Part shown: positions 29,535 through 37,964 of the stretch, piece after piece
How the letters are laid out: every line of letters starts with the position of its first letter
Position numbering within the stretch: position 1 is the first letter of the stretch
Assembly: GCF_035825295.1 (NCBI RefSeq)
Contig: NZ_JAYMGI010000002.1
Coordinates: 5,385,501-5,449,500 of the forward strand
DNA from: Actinacidiphila sp. DG2A-62
GTDB lineage: Bacteria; Actinomycetota; Actinomycetes; Streptomycetales; Streptomycetaceae
Reading direction: 5' to 3'
DNA: 64,000 bases
Position numbers and translations under genes: made by a program
The notes under the pieces: generated by a model
What the model saw: only the letters and a program-made list of their open reading frames with translations
The model's database searches: none
Told to the model about the DNA's origin: nothing

Positions 29535-29804
29535 ATGTCGTCCCACGACCCGCAGGTCCCCGAGAACGCCCAGGCCCGGCAGCCGTCCCCGCGCCCAGCG
29601 GCACCGCTGACCGCGCCCGCGACCACGTCCGTGTCCGCGCCCGGAAGCGCGGCCCCGTCCATGGGCGACCTGCTCGCCACCTGCGCCGCGGCCCGCGCCG
29701 TCTCGACGCCCCCGTCCGAGTCGACGGAGCACGCCGCCCCGGAATCCGCAGCGCCGCGCGCGACCCCCGTGCGGGACGCGCCGCCGCGCCGTGACGCCGC
29801 CTGA
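29535..29804 (+). CDS. Small orphan protein (89 aa)
   Basis: 89 residues from ATG 29535 with GGGGAGG at 29521-29527. I do not recognise a family. The sequence is Pro/Ala/Ser-rich, with a more structured-looking core SMGDLLATCAAARAVSTPPS in the middle and a basic end (RDAPPRRDAA). No signal peptide or membrane segment is evident. It is preceded by the AGTTAGGT palindrome and convergent with the YkuD-like gene. The good ribosome binding site and operator support it being real; the low complexity argues for caution. Confidence 0.6.
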   Translation: MSSHDPQVPENAQARQPSPRPAAPLTAPATTSVSAPGSAAPSMGDLLATCAAARAVSTPPSESTEHAAPESAAPRATPVRDAPPRRDAA

Positions 29805-29880
29805 GCCCCCACCCGAATCCCCACCCGAACGGGTGATTTGGCGCGGCGCCCCCTGATGAGCACCCCGCAGGGGACCGCGG

Positions 29881-30984
29881 CTACGTGACGACGTCCACCG
29901 TCCGGCCCAGCGTCGCGAAGACCCAGAGCGCGCGCCCGTCCGCGCGCTGCTCCCGGATCGCGGTGCCGAGCTTGGCCGGATCGGGATCGCGGGTGGCCGC
30001 GGTGTCGCGCATCGGCGCGCTGAAGCCGACGTTCGAGCCGTCCACCTTCGCGAAGAACACCGCGTGCTCGACCTGGACGCCGTCCGCGCCGACGCCCTGC
30101 GCGCGCCGCGCGAACACCTGGTAGACGCCCAGGGGAGCGGGCGTGCCGCCCGGCGTGACGTCGAAGCGCCGCCGTACCCGCCCGTCCGGGCCGACGAGCC
30201 AGACCCGCTGCTGCGCGAGGCTGTAGACCACCCGCGCGCCGGTCGCCGCGCCGCGCGGCAGCCCCGCCCGGTCGGCCGGGGATCGCTCGTGCGCCGCCGC
30301 CCCGCGGGTCGCCGCCGCGGCTTCCCCGGCCGCGGCGTCCGAGGCGTCGGCGGCCAGCGAGCCGAGCGTGATGAACGCCGCCGCGAGCAGCGCCGCGACC
30401 AGCACTCCCGCGGGCGCGCGCGGCACCTCCAGTCCCGCCCACCCCTGCCGCGCGGCCTCCACGCCGCGCCGACCCCACGCCGCCGCCCTGCGCGCGACCC
30501 CGCTCCCCACCTCCCGAGCCCGCACCCCGATTCCCACGCCCGCCCCGGCAAAGCTTCCCGCCCCGCCCGCCTCGGCCTCGCTGCTCGGGCGGCCCGCGCT
30601 GCCCGCCGCCGTCCGGCCGCGCCCGTCCCGCGCCCCCGGTTCCGCCGGTCCGTCCGACCCCGCTGCCTCGCCGGCGCTTCCCGGCTCACCCCGCACCGCC
30701 GGGTTCCCCGGCTCATTCGGCGTCGGCGAACTCTTCGGCCTGCCGGCCCCGCCCGGCTCGGACACTTCGGCTTGCTTGGCCCCGCGCCCTGCGGCTGTCG
30801 TCCGGCCGCGCGCGCCCCGCGCCCCCGGTTCCGCCGGTCCGTCCGACCCCGCCGCCTCGCCGGGGCTTCCCGGCCCACCCCGCGCCGCCGGGTTCCCCGG
30901 CCCACCCGGCGTCGGCGAACCCTTCGGCCCGCCTTGCTCGCCTTGCTCGCCTTGCTCGGGCATCTTCGCTGATCCGCTTCCCAC
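29881..30984 (-). CDS. Membrane-anchored protein with degenerate YkuD (L,D-transpeptidase-like) domain
   Basis: About 367 residues from GTG 30984, chosen because GGGGAG stands 6 bases upstream; ATG 30963 is an alternative. Residues ~1-170 are a cytoplasmic Gly/Pro/Ser/Glu region containing a tandem duplication (189-base period). One membrane segment follows (APAGVLVAALLAAAFITLGS), then an outer domain with VVYSLAQQRVWLVGPDGRVR, a turn GGTPAPLGVYQVFAR and EHAVFFAKVDGSNVGFSAPM, which resembles the YkuD fold. The catalytic SxGC-type cysteine is absent; there is no cysteine in the domain. It may therefore bind peptidoglycan rather than cross-link it. Confidence 0.6.
   Translation of the reverse strand: MGSGSAKMPEQGEQGEQGGPKGSPTPGGPGNPAARGGPGSPGEAAGSDGPAEPGARGARGRTTAAGRGAKQAEVSEPGGAGRPKSSPTPNEPGNPAVRGEPGSAGEAAGSDGPAEPGARDGRGRTAAGSAGRPSSEAEAGGAGSFAGAGVGIGVRAREVGSGVARRAAAWGRRGVEAARQGWAGLEVPRAPAGVLVAALLAAAFITLGSLAADASDAAAGEAAAATRGAAAHERSPADRAGLPRGAATGARVVYSLAQQRVWLVGPDGRVRRRFDVTPGGTPAPLGVYQVFARRAQGVGADGVQVEHAVFFAKVDGSNVGFSAPMRDTAATRDPDPAKLGTAIREQRADGRALWVFATLGRTVDVVT
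30611..30935. repeat. 189-bp imperfect tandem duplication in the YkuD-like gene
   Basis: Identical runs such as GCCCCCGGTTCCGCCGGTCC occur at 30632 and 30821, a period of 189 bases (63 codons). The two copies encode related Gly/Pro-rich segments, each containing GEAAGSDGPAEPGAR. Confidence 0.8.
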
Positions 30985-31246
30985 CGCGTGCTCCCCGTGG
31001 GTCGGGCTCTCCGTGCCGGTCGCGCCCGACCGGCCGCCGGCCGTCCGGTCGCGAGAGGCGCCCGGCCGTACGGCCGGTTCGGCCCCCAGGGCCCGGTGCG
31101 GGCCGCGCGCGGGCGGGCTCCGGTCTCGGGAGAGCGCATGGTCCGGTCTGCCGAAAAGTCTGTAATGCGCGCTTTGTGAAGATCGACGGTAGCAGCGAAC
31201 CCCGCCGCCGCCGCGGCGGCACGCGCCCGCGCCGTAGGCTTGGCGC

Positions 31247-31912
31247 GTGCTGCTGCTTGCCTTCGACACCGCCACGCCCGCCGTCACCGCCGCCCTGCAC
31301 GACGGGCAGCGGGTGCTCGCCGAGTCCACCGTGGTGGACGCGCGCCGGCACGGGGAGTTGCTCGTTCCCGCCGTGGACCGGGTGCTCGCGACCGCCGGGC
31401 GGGAGATCGGCGAGGTGACCGGCGTGGTCGTCGGGACCGGGCCGGGGCCGTACACCGGGCTGCGGGTCGGGCTGGTGACCGCCGCCGCGTTCGGCGACGC
31501 GCTGGACGTGCCGGTGCACGGCGTCTGCACGCTGGACGGGCTGGCCTGGGCGGCCGGCGAGGCCGGGCTCGCGGGACCGTTCGTGGTCGCGACCGACGCC
31601 CGCCGCAAGGAGGTGTACTGGGCGCGCTACGACGGCCCGCTGCACCGGACCGCCGGGCCCGCCGTGGACCGTCCCGCCGAGCTCCCGGTCGAGGTGACCG
31701 ACCTGCCCGCGGTCGGCGCGGGCGCCGCGCTCTACCCCGAGGTCTTCACCGCCCACCGCCCCGACCCCGCGCACCAGTCGGCCGGCTCGCTCGCCGCGCT
31801 GGCCGCCCGCCGGCTCGCCGACGGCGCTCCCTTCGACCCGCCGCTGCCGCTGTACCTGCGGCGGCCCGACGCCCAGGTCCCGGCCGGCTACAAGGCGGTA
31901 CTGCCCAAGTGA
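31247..31912 (+). CDS. tsaB: tRNA t6A biosynthesis protein TsaB
   Basis: 221 residues from GTG 31247 (VLLLAFDTATPAVTAALHDG). TsaB is the non-catalytic partner that activates TsaD in making t6A37 of ANN-decoding tRNAs. It shows the ASKHA-type start DTATPAVTAAL and the loop VVGTGPGPYTGLRVGLVTAA. Its stop overlaps the rimI GTG by four bases (GTGA), and rimI in turn overlaps tsaD, so the three are a coupled operon. It is divergent from the YkuD-like gene. Confidence 0.95.
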   Translation: MLLLAFDTATPAVTAALHDGQRVLAESTVVDARRHGELLVPAVDRVLATAGREIGEVTGVVVGTGPGPYTGLRVGLVTAAAFGDALDVPVHGVCTLDGLAWAAGEAGLAGPFVVATDARRKEVYWARYDGPLHRTAGPAVDRPAELPVEVTDLPAVGAGAALYPEVFTAHRPDPAHQSAGSLAALAARRLADGAPFDPPLPLYLRRPDAQVPAGYKAVLPK

Positions 31913-32613
31913 CCGGCGGAGCGACCGGCGGCGCGGCGGGCGGCGCGACCGGCGCGACGCCCGCGGCGGGCGTCGCGCTGCGGCCGATGCGCTGGTGGGA
32001 CATGGACGCGGTGATCGCGCTCGAACACGACCTCTTCCCCGAGGACGCCTGGTCGCGCGGCATGTTCTGGTCCGAGCTGGCCGACACCCGGCACCCGGGC
32101 GCGACCCGGACCTACGTCGTCGCCGAGGAGGCCGCGACCGGCCGGCTGGCCGGCTACGCCGGGCTCGCCGCGGTCGCCGGCACCGGCGACGTGCAGACCA
32201 TCGCCGTGGCCCGCGACCACTGGGGCACCGGCCTCGGCGCCCGGCTGCTGACCGCGCTGCTGCGGGCCGCGACCGCCGCCGAGTGCCACGAGGTGCTGCT
32301 GGAGGTACGGGTCGACAACGCCCGCGCCCAGCGCCTCTACCGGCGCTTCGGCTTCGAGCCGATCGGCCTGCGCAAGGGCTACTACCAGCCCGGGAACGCC
32401 GACGCCCTGGTGATGCGCCTCGCCGACCCGGCCGCGGCCCCGGCGCACGACCCCGTCGTGGCCCCGGCACACGACCCGGCCGCGGCCCCGGCGCACGACC
32501 CCGCGGCGGACCCCGGCGATCGGGCGGACCCCGCCGACCCCGCCGACCCCACCGCCACGGCCCCCGCCCCCGACACCGCCCGACCCGAACCGTCCGAGGA
32601 AAAGCATGGCTGA
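31909..32613 (+). CDS. rimI: Ribosomal-protein-alanine N-acetyltransferase (RimI-type GNAT) with repeat tail
   Basis: 234 residues from GTG 31909. A short Gly/Ala/Thr leader precedes the GNAT domain (about 25-165) with the acetyl-CoA loop [20 protein letters not shown] and the typical [20 protein letters not shown]. After that comes an unusual ~65-residue tail with three PAHDP repeats encoded by a 24-base unit (32436-32510) and then Asp/Pro/Ala-rich sequence. It is expected to acetylate the N-terminus of S18. Tight overlaps with tsaB and tsaD show an operon. Confidence 0.92.
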   Translation: MTGGATGGAAGGATGATPAAGVALRPMRWWDMDAVIALEHDLFPEDAWSRGMFWSELADTRHPGATRTYVVAEEAATGRLAGYAGLAAVAGTGDVQTIAVARDHWGTGLGARLLTALLRAATAAECHEVLLEVRVDNARAQRLYRRFGFEPIGLRKGYYQPGNADALVMRLADPAAAPAHDPVVAPAHDPAAAPAHDPAADPGDRADPADPADPTATAPAPDTARPEPSEEKHG

Positions 32614-33781
32614 CGAACCCCTTGTCCTGGGCATCGAGACCTCCTGCGACGAGACCGGCGTCGGCATCGTGCGCGGGCACACCCTGCTGGCCGACGCCGT
32701 CGCCTCCAGCGTCGACGAGCACGCCCGCTACGGCGGCGTCGTCCCCGAGGTGGCCAGCCGCGCACACCTGGAGGCGATGGTCCCCACCATCCGCCGGGCG
32801 CTGGCCGAGGCCGGGGTCAGCGCGCGCGACCTCGACGGCATCGCGGTCACCGCGGGCCCCGGCCTGGCCGGCGCGCTGCTCGTCGGCGTCTCGGCCGCCA
32901 AGGCGTACGCCTACGCGCTCGGCAAGCCGCTCTACGGCGTCAATCACCTCGCCTCGCACATCTGCGTCGACCAGCTCGAACACGGCGCGCTGCCGGAGCC
33001 GACGATGGCGCTGCTGGTCTCCGGCGGCCACTCCTCGCTGCTGCTGGCCCCCGACATCACCAGCGACGTACGGCCGCTGGGCGCGACGATCGACGACGCG
33101 GCGGGCGAGGCGTTCGACAAGGTCGCCCGGGTGCTCGGGCTCGGCTTCCCCGGCGGCCCGGTCGTCGACCGCCGGGCCCGCGAGGGCGACCCGGCCGCGA
33201 TCGCCTTCCCGCGCGGCCTGACCGGCGGGAAGGACCCGCTGTACGACTTCTCCTTCTCCGGCCTGAAGACCGCGGTGGCGCGCTGGGTCGAGGCCCGTCG
33301 CAGGGCGGGCGAGGAGGTGCCGGTGGCCGACGTCGCCGCGTCGTTCCAGGAGGCCGTGGTCGACGTGCTGACCCGCAAGGCGGTCCGCGCCTGCAAGGAC
33401 AACGGGGTCGACCACCTGATGATCGGCGGGGGAGTGGCCGCCAACTCCCGGCTGCGCGCGCTGGCGCTGGAACGCTGCGAGGCCGCCGGCATCCGGCTGC
33501 GGGTGCCGCGGCCCAAGCTGTGCACGGACAACGGCGCGATGGTCGCCGCGCTCGGCGCCGAGATGGTCGCGCGGGGGCGGGCCGCGTCGACGTTCGACCT
33601 GCCCGCGGACTCCTCGCTGCCGGTCACCGAGATCTCCGTGCCCGGCCACACGCACGACGACGCCCACGGCCACGACGACGGCCACGATCACGGGCGCGGC
33701 CACGGCCACGGTGGCGGCCACGGCCGGGCCCACGACCACGACCATGTGCACGAGTTGAGCAAGGACAACCTCTACGGATGA
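32606..33781 (+). CDS. tsaD: tRNA N6-adenosine threonylcarbamoyltransferase TsaD with His-rich tail
   Basis: 391 residues from ATG 32606, overlapping rimI by 8 bases. TsaD is the catalytic subunit of t6A synthesis. Motifs: [14 protein letters not shown], the metal-binding HLASH (residues ~114-118), [42 protein letters not shown] and the metal Asp in [10 protein letters not shown]. The family core ends near residue 345; residues 348-382 then hold 13 histidines among Asp and Gly. This tail is absent from ordinary TsaD. It may bind metal ions; that is inference. Confidence 0.96.
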   Translation: MADEPLVLGIETSCDETGVGIVRGHTLLADAVASSVDEHARYGGVVPEVASRAHLEAMVPTIRRALAEAGVSARDLDGIAVTAGPGLAGALLVGVSAAKAYAYALGKPLYGVNHLASHICVDQLEHGALPEPTMALLVSGGHSSLLLAPDITSDVRPLGATIDDAAGEAFDKVARVLGLGFPGGPVVDRRAREGDPAAIAFPRGLTGGKDPLYDFSFSGLKTAVARWVEARRRAGEEVPVADVAASFQEAVVDVLTRKAVRACKDNGVDHLMIGGGVAANSRLRALALERCEAAGIRLRVPRPKLCTDNGAMVAALGAEMVARGRAASTFDLPADSSLPVTEISVPGHTHDDAHGHDDGHDHGRGHGHGGGHGRAHDHDHVHELSKDNLYG

Positions 33782-34044
33782 CCGTCACGCTGATGTGGGA
33801 GGCCGCCGCTGCCGAGGGACGCGGCGGCGAACTCCTCGACTGGGCGCGGGAGTCGGCGACGTCGCTGCCCGGCGTCCCGCGCCGCAGGGAGTTCCTCACC
33901 GCGCCCGGCGACCGGGTCCTGGTGCTCACCTGGTGGGACGCGCCCTACGCCGCGGAGCTGCCGGAACTCGCCGACCCGCCGGCCGAGTTGGTCCGCCGCG
34001 AGGTGCACCGCTGGCGCTTCGTCTCGGTGTCGGTGGAGAACTGA
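33778..34044 (+). CDS. Small hypothetical protein coupled to tsaD
   Basis: 88 residues, [20 protein letters not shown]..., whose ATG overlaps the tsaD stop as ATGA, so it is almost certainly translated from the same mRNA. The pattern (MWEAxAxxGRxxELLx[23 protein letters not shown]) looks like a small alpha/beta ferredoxin-like or dimeric barrel domain. I cannot assign a function. The length and frame are clean. Whether it takes part in t6A chemistry is unknown. Confidence 0.75.
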   Translation: MTVTLMWEAAAAEGRGGELLDWARESATSLPGVPRRREFLTAPGDRVLVLTWWDAPYAAELPELADPPAELVRREVHRWRFVSVSVEN

Positions 34045-34084
34045 CCGTCGGACGCCCGGCCGTGGGCGGGGAACCGGCGAGGCG

Positions 34085-35263
34085 TCAACTTCCTTGGAGC
34101 GGGCCGCCGATCAGCATCGACGGCGCGCCCGCGACCCGGGTCAGGAAGACCGTCGCCGCGTGCGGGCCCTTCGGCCTGACCCGCCGCCTGACCTCCTCCG
34201 GCTCCACCGCCGAGCCCCGCTTCTTCACCGTCAGCGTGCCCACCTCGCGTTCGCGCAGCAGCGCCTTGAGCCGCTTGAGGTGGAACGGCAGCACGTCGTG
34301 GATCTCGTACCCGGTGGCGTACGGGGTGGGCAGCGGCTCGTCCGCGGTGACGTAGGCGATGGTCGGGTCGATCAGCCCGCCGCGCAGCCGTGCCGCCACC
34401 TCGCCGACCAGGTGGGCGCGGATCACCGCGCCGTCCGGCTCGTACAGGAACCGGCCCGGCGCGCGGACCGGCGGGATCTCGGGGGCGGCGGCCCGGCCGG
34501 CCAGGTGCGCGCCGGACGGCAGCAGCGTGGCGCGCACGGAGCCGGGCCCGGTGCCGAACCACAGCGCGGCCTCCTTCACGTCGCCGCCGTCCGACACCCA
34601 CTCCGCCTCGGCGTCGTGCGGCACCGCGTCGTGCGGGACGCCGGGGGCGACCTTCACCGCGGCGTACCGGACCGCGCGGGCGGCGGCCACCGCCCAGGAC
34701 AGCGGCGGCTGGTACGCCTCGGGGTCGAAGGTGCGGCCGCGGGCGGTGCGGCGGGCCGGGTCCACGAACACGGCGTCGTAGCCGGCGGTGTCGACGTCCG
34801 CGACGTCGGCGCAGCGCACCTCGACGCGGTCGGCCAGGCCGAGCGCGTCGGCGTTGGCACGGGCCACCGCGCAGGTCAGCGGATCGCGGTCGACCGCGAG
34901 GACCTCGATGCCGGCGCGGGCCAGGGCGAGGGCGTCACCGCCGATGCCGCCGCAGAGGTCGGCGAGGCGGCGGACGCCGAGGGCGCGGAAGCGGTCGGCG
35001 CGGTGGGCGGCCACGGTGGCGCGGGTCGCCTGCTCGGCGCCGTGCGGCGTGAAGTACATGCGGGCCGCGTCCGCGCCGAACTTGGCGCTCGCGCGGCGGC
35101 GCAGGAGGGCCTGGGTGAGGGCGGCGGCGACCAGCTCCGCGTCGTGCGTGCGCCGCAGCCGGGTGGCCGCGCCGAGCTCCTCCCCGGCGCGCAGGTCGCG
35201 CACCTCCTCCAGCACGGCCTGCCCCTCGGGCGTGAACAGCCGCCCGAACCCCTCAACGTCCAT
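34085..35263 (-). CDS. SAM-dependent methyltransferase with THUMP-like C-terminus
   Basis: 392 residues from ATG 35263 (MDVEGFGRLFTPEGQAVLEE). The SAM motif I is RLADLCGGIGGDALALARAG, motif for the adenosine pocket is LAVDRDPLTCAVARANADAL and the active-site region FVDPARRTARGRTFD holds a DPARR in place of the usual catalytic tetrapeptide. The C-terminal ~100 residues (HDVLPFHLKRLKALLREREV, TVKKRGSAVEPEEVRRRV) match the THUMP-like domain seen in actinobacterial homologues. The substrate is probably nucleic acid but is not established. It is convergent with the 88-residue gene. Confidence 0.82.
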   Translation of the reverse strand: MDVEGFGRLFTPEGQAVLEEVRDLRAGEELGAATRLRRTHDAELVAAALTQALLRRRASAKFGADAARMYFTPHGAEQATRATVAAHRADRFRALGVRRLADLCGGIGGDALALARAGIEVLAVDRDPLTCAVARANADALGLADRVEVRCADVADVDTAGYDAVFVDPARRTARGRTFDPEAYQPPLSWAVAAARAVRYAAVKVAPGVPHDAVPHDAEAEWVSDGGDVKEAALWFGTGPGSVRATLLPSGAHLAGRAAAPEIPPVRAPGRFLYEPDGAVIRAHLVGEVAARLRGGLIDPTIAYVTADEPLPTPYATGYEIHDVLPFHLKRLKALLREREVGTLTVKKRGSAVEPEEVRRRVRPKGPHAATVFLTRVAGAPSMLIGGPLQGS

Positions 35264-35362
35264 CCCGCCATTCTCCCGGTGTCCGCGCGTGCCCTGGCCC
35301 GGGCGTGCCCTGGCCCGGGCGTGCCCGACTCGCGCGTGCCCCCGGCCCGGGCGTGCCCCGGC

Positions 35363-36286
35363 CTACGCCGCCGACGTGCGCGCCGCGCGTCCGGCGCGCA
35401 CCCGCTGGCCGAGGAAGAGCGCCGCGCGCTCCAGTGCCTCGTCCGCCTCGTCCAGGACGCCGGCGAACGCCTGGAACACGTGCGGCACGTCGGCGGTGAC
35501 GTCCAGGATGACGTCCACCCCGGCCGCCCGCGCACGCGCGGCGAGGCGGGTGGAGTCGTCCAGCAGGATCTCGTTCGTGCCCACCTGGATCAGCAGGGGC
35601 GGAAAGCCGGTCAGGTCGGCGAGGACGGCCGGGCTGAGCAGGGGCTGGCGGGGGTCGGCTCCGGCGAGGTACATGGCCCCGGTGTGCTCGACGGCCTCGC
35701 GGGTGAAGACCGGGTCGACGCCTTCCTTGGTGTCCATGCTCTCGCCCGTGCGGGTGGCGTCGAGGCCCGGGGAGAACGCCACGAGGGCGGCGGGCAGGGG
35801 GAGGCCGGCGTCACGGGCGGCGAGGCAGGTGGTGACGGTGAGGCCGCCTCCGGCGGAGTCGCCGGCGAACACGACGGCCGAGGGGTCCGCGCCGGCGTCC
35901 AGGAGGGCGCGGTAGGCGCTCAGGGTGTCCTCGATCGCGGCCGGGAAGGGGTGCTCGGGGGCGAGCCGGTAGTCCGGCGAGTACGCCCCGAAGCCGGTCC
36001 TGGCCACCAGGTGGCCGGTCAGCGACAGGGCGGTCTCGGGGGAGCCGAACACGAAGCCGCCGCCGTGGAAGTACAGGATCGTCCCGGCGCGGGGCCCGCG
36101 CGCGGGCTCGACCCGCAGGGCGGGCCGGCCGCCGAGCGTCGTGCGCGTGGTGTCGATGGTGTCGGGCACGGTCATCCGCGCCATCAGCGCCGCGAATCCG
36201 GCGCGCAGCTCCTCGACCGGCCGGGGGCCCGCGGGCCGTGGCTGTCGCAGCATCGCGTCGATCCGGGCACGCTGTTCCCTGCTCAT
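35363..36286 (-). CDS. Alpha/beta hydrolase of the hormone-sensitive-lipase family
   Basis: 307 residues from ATG 36286 (MSREQRARIDAMLRQPRPAG), chosen because AGGAG lies 7 bases upstream; an in-frame start six codons earlier is less well supported. The oxyanion motif is YFHGGGFVFGS, the nucleophile motif VFAGDSAGGGLT, the acid is in LIQVGTNEILLDDS and the His in DVPHVFQAFAG. Such enzymes hydrolyse short-chain esters or lactones. A MarR regulator is divergent 57 bases away and probably controls it. The C-terminal residues AGRAARTSAA are ragged, and downstream DNA has repeated GCGTGCCCTGGCCCGG units. Confidence 0.9.
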   Translation of the reverse strand: MSREQRARIDAMLRQPRPAGPRPVEELRAGFAALMARMTVPDTIDTTRTTLGGRPALRVEPARGPRAGTILYFHGGGFVFGSPETALSLTGHLVARTGFGAYSPDYRLAPEHPFPAAIEDTLSAYRALLDAGADPSAVVFAGDSAGGGLTVTTCLAARDAGLPLPAALVAFSPGLDATRTGESMDTKEGVDPVFTREAVEHTGAMYLAGADPRQPLLSPAVLADLTGFPPLLIQVGTNEILLDDSTRLAARARAAGVDVILDVTADVPHVFQAFAGVLDEADEALERAALFLGQRVRAGRAARTSAA

Positions 36287-36309
36287 GGGGCACTCCTGGC
36301 ACACATATC

Positions 36310-36349
36310 TTCCACGGCACTAGCTTCCACTACACTATATGCCATGGAA
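36310..36349. promoter_or_regulatory. Imperfect inverted repeat in the esterase-MarR divergent promoter
   Basis: TTCCACGGCA (36310-36319) and TGCCATGGAA (36340-36349) are inverted with one mismatch, and a further TTCCAC occurs at 36325-36330. The right arm covers the marR start codon and the left lies 24 bases before the esterase start, so a repressor bound here would block both genes. The intervening AT-rich TACACTATAT resembles a -10 region. Confidence 0.6.
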
Positions 36350-36820
36350 TCTAAGTCGAGCGGTGGCGAGGTCGACCTTCCGGGCTTCTTCGACGATCTG
36401 GTCCGGTGCGAGACGCGTCTGTACAACGCCCTCAACGACCGTCTGCGGGAGCGGCACGGGATCGTCACCTCGCAGTTCGAGTGCCTGCGCTTCCTGCGGG
36501 ACCGTCCCGGCGCCCGGGTGGCGGACGTCGCCGCCGAGTTCGCCATCGGCGTCGGGGCGGCCAGCAAGGGCGTGGACCGCCTGGAGACCCGGGGATGGGT
36601 CGTCCGGCAGCCCAACCCCTCCGACCGGCGGTCCTCCCTGCTGGCCCTGACCGACGACGGCTCGCGGCTCGTCGACGCGGCGGCGCGGACCTTCGCCGAC
36701 GGCCTCGCCGCGCTGATCGGCGGCACGCTCGACGGCCCCTCGACCGCGGCCGCCGCCCGCGCCGTCGCGACGCTGCGCTCCGTGCTCGAACGCGACCGGA
36801 TCGGCACGCCCACCGGCTGA
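36344..36820 (+). CDS. MarR family transcriptional regulator
   Basis: 158 residues from ATG 36344 (MESKSSGGEVDLPGFFDDLV). The winged-helix core is VTSQFECLRFLRDRPGARVA, the recognition helix GVGAASKGVDRLETRGWVVR and the wing NPSDRRSSLLALTDDGSRLV. MarR proteins are dimeric repressors released by small ligands. Its start codon is inside the inverted repeat upstream, suggesting autoregulation. The divergent esterase is the likely target. The long open frame upstream of the ATG lies antisense to the esterase and is not coding. Confidence 0.9.
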   Translation: MESKSSGGEVDLPGFFDDLVRCETRLYNALNDRLRERHGIVTSQFECLRFLRDRPGARVADVAAEFAIGVGAASKGVDRLETRGWVVRQPNPSDRRSSLLALTDDGSRLVDAAARTFADGLAALIGGTLDGPSTAAAARAVATLRSVLERDRIGTPTG

Positions 36821-36839
36821 CCGGACCCGGCCGGGACTC

Positions 36840-37751
36840 CTAGCGCGAGGCGTAGGCCGCGATGTCGGCGAAGAGGGTGGGGCGGGTGGGGCGCCAGCCG
36901 AGCAGCTCGCGGGTGGCCGCGCCGGACGTCGGGTTGTCGACGCCGACCAGCGCGCCGAGGAAGCCGAAGTGCGCCGCCGCGTCGGCCGCGGCGACGGGCC
37001 GGACCGGCACGCCGACGCCCCGCCCGATCGCCTCCGCGATCTCGCGGAACGCCACCCCCTCCTCCGCCACCACGTGCAGCCGCGTCCCCGCCGGCGCCGA
37101 CTCCAGCGCGAGCCGCAGCAGCCGCGCCGCGTCGAGCCGGTGCACCGCGGGCCAGCGGTTGGCGCCGTCGCCCACGTACCCCGAGAACCCCTTCTCGCGG
37201 GCGATCGCGACCAGCCGCGGCATGAACCCGTGGTCGCCCGTGCCGTGCACGGTCGGCGCGAACCGCGCGATCGACGTGCGCACCCCGCGCCGCGCCAGAG
37301 CCAGCGCCGCGTTCTCGCTGGCGATCCGCGGCTCCGTCGACGCCGGGTCGGCCACGACGTCCTCGGTGGCCACCACCCCGGGCCCGGTGATCCGCGCGGC
37401 CATCAGCGTCCCCGACGCGATCACCAGCGGCCGGCCCGACCCTTCGAGCACCCCGCCCATCGCCTCGATCGCGGTGAGGTCCTTGCGCGCGTTGGCCGCG
37501 AAGGTGGCCTCGAAATCGCTCAGGTCGTGGTTGTAGGCGAGGTGCGCGACCGCCTCGGCGGACGCCGCGCCCGCGCGCAGGGCGTCGAGGTCGTCCAGGT
37601 CCCCGCGGTGCGGCCGCGCCCCGGCCTCGGTCAGCGCCTTCGCGCCGGCGTCGGAGCGCGCCAGCGCGAGAACCTCGTGCCCGGCGTCGAGCAGCTCGCG
37701 GACGAGGGCGGAACCGATGAAACCGGTGCCGCCGGTGACGAAAACACGCAT
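36840..37751 (-). CDS. NAD-dependent epimerase/dehydratase (atypical SDR)
   Basis: 303 residues from ATG 37751 (MRVFVTGGTGFIGSALVREL). The Rossmann motif TGGTGFIGSALV is at residues 6-17, DLDDLDALRAGAASAEAV follows, and the late segment RLHVVAEEGVAFREIAEAIG matches the extended/atypical SDR group that acts on nucleotide sugars or small aldehydes. The typical YxxxK is not clearly present (region around STEPRIASENAALALARRGV), so catalysis is uncertain. A LysR gene is divergent 213 bases away and may control it. Confidence 0.82.
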   Translation of the reverse strand: MRVFVTGGTGFIGSALVRELLDAGHEVLALARSDAGAKALTEAGARPHRGDLDDLDALRAGAASAEAVAHLAYNHDLSDFEATFAANARKDLTAIEAMGGVLEGSGRPLVIASGTLMAARITGPGVVATEDVVADPASTEPRIASENAALALARRGVRTSIARFAPTVHGTGDHGFMPRLVAIAREKGFSGYVGDGANRWPAVHRLDAARLLRLALESAPAGTRLHVVAEEGVAFREIAEAIGRGVGVPVRPVAAADAAAHFGFLGALVGVDNPTSGAATRELLGWRPTRPTLFADIAAYASR

Positions 37752-37964
37752 GGTGCGGTCCTTCGCGGAAGATGCGGGCGGGATACGCGGCAGGCGGGCG
37801 CCGAGCCCGCGCCCGGGCCCCGCCGCCGTCTCCTCCATCGTCGGAACGCGCCCGGTCCCGCGTCCAATGCCTGGTGCGTACGGCGCAATACGGATCGGGC
37901 AACACCCCAGCTCGTACGGCATCGCCCGGCTCCGTACCCGCCGGGCCGTGATTACGCTGGAGGC

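Noticed and set aside
29499-29804. Start of the small orphan gene at GTG 29499
   Set aside because: It would begin inside the palindrome and has no ribosome binding site. ATG 29535 has GGGGAGG at proper distance.
30713-33751. 1012-residue minus-strand frame over tsaB-rimI-tsaD
   Set aside because: It is antisense to three confirmed genes, with shadow-type Arg/His/Gly composition and no domain.
34094-36820. 908-residue frame ending in the MarR gene
   Set aside because: Only the last 158 residues are real; the rest is antisense to the methyltransferase and esterase genes.
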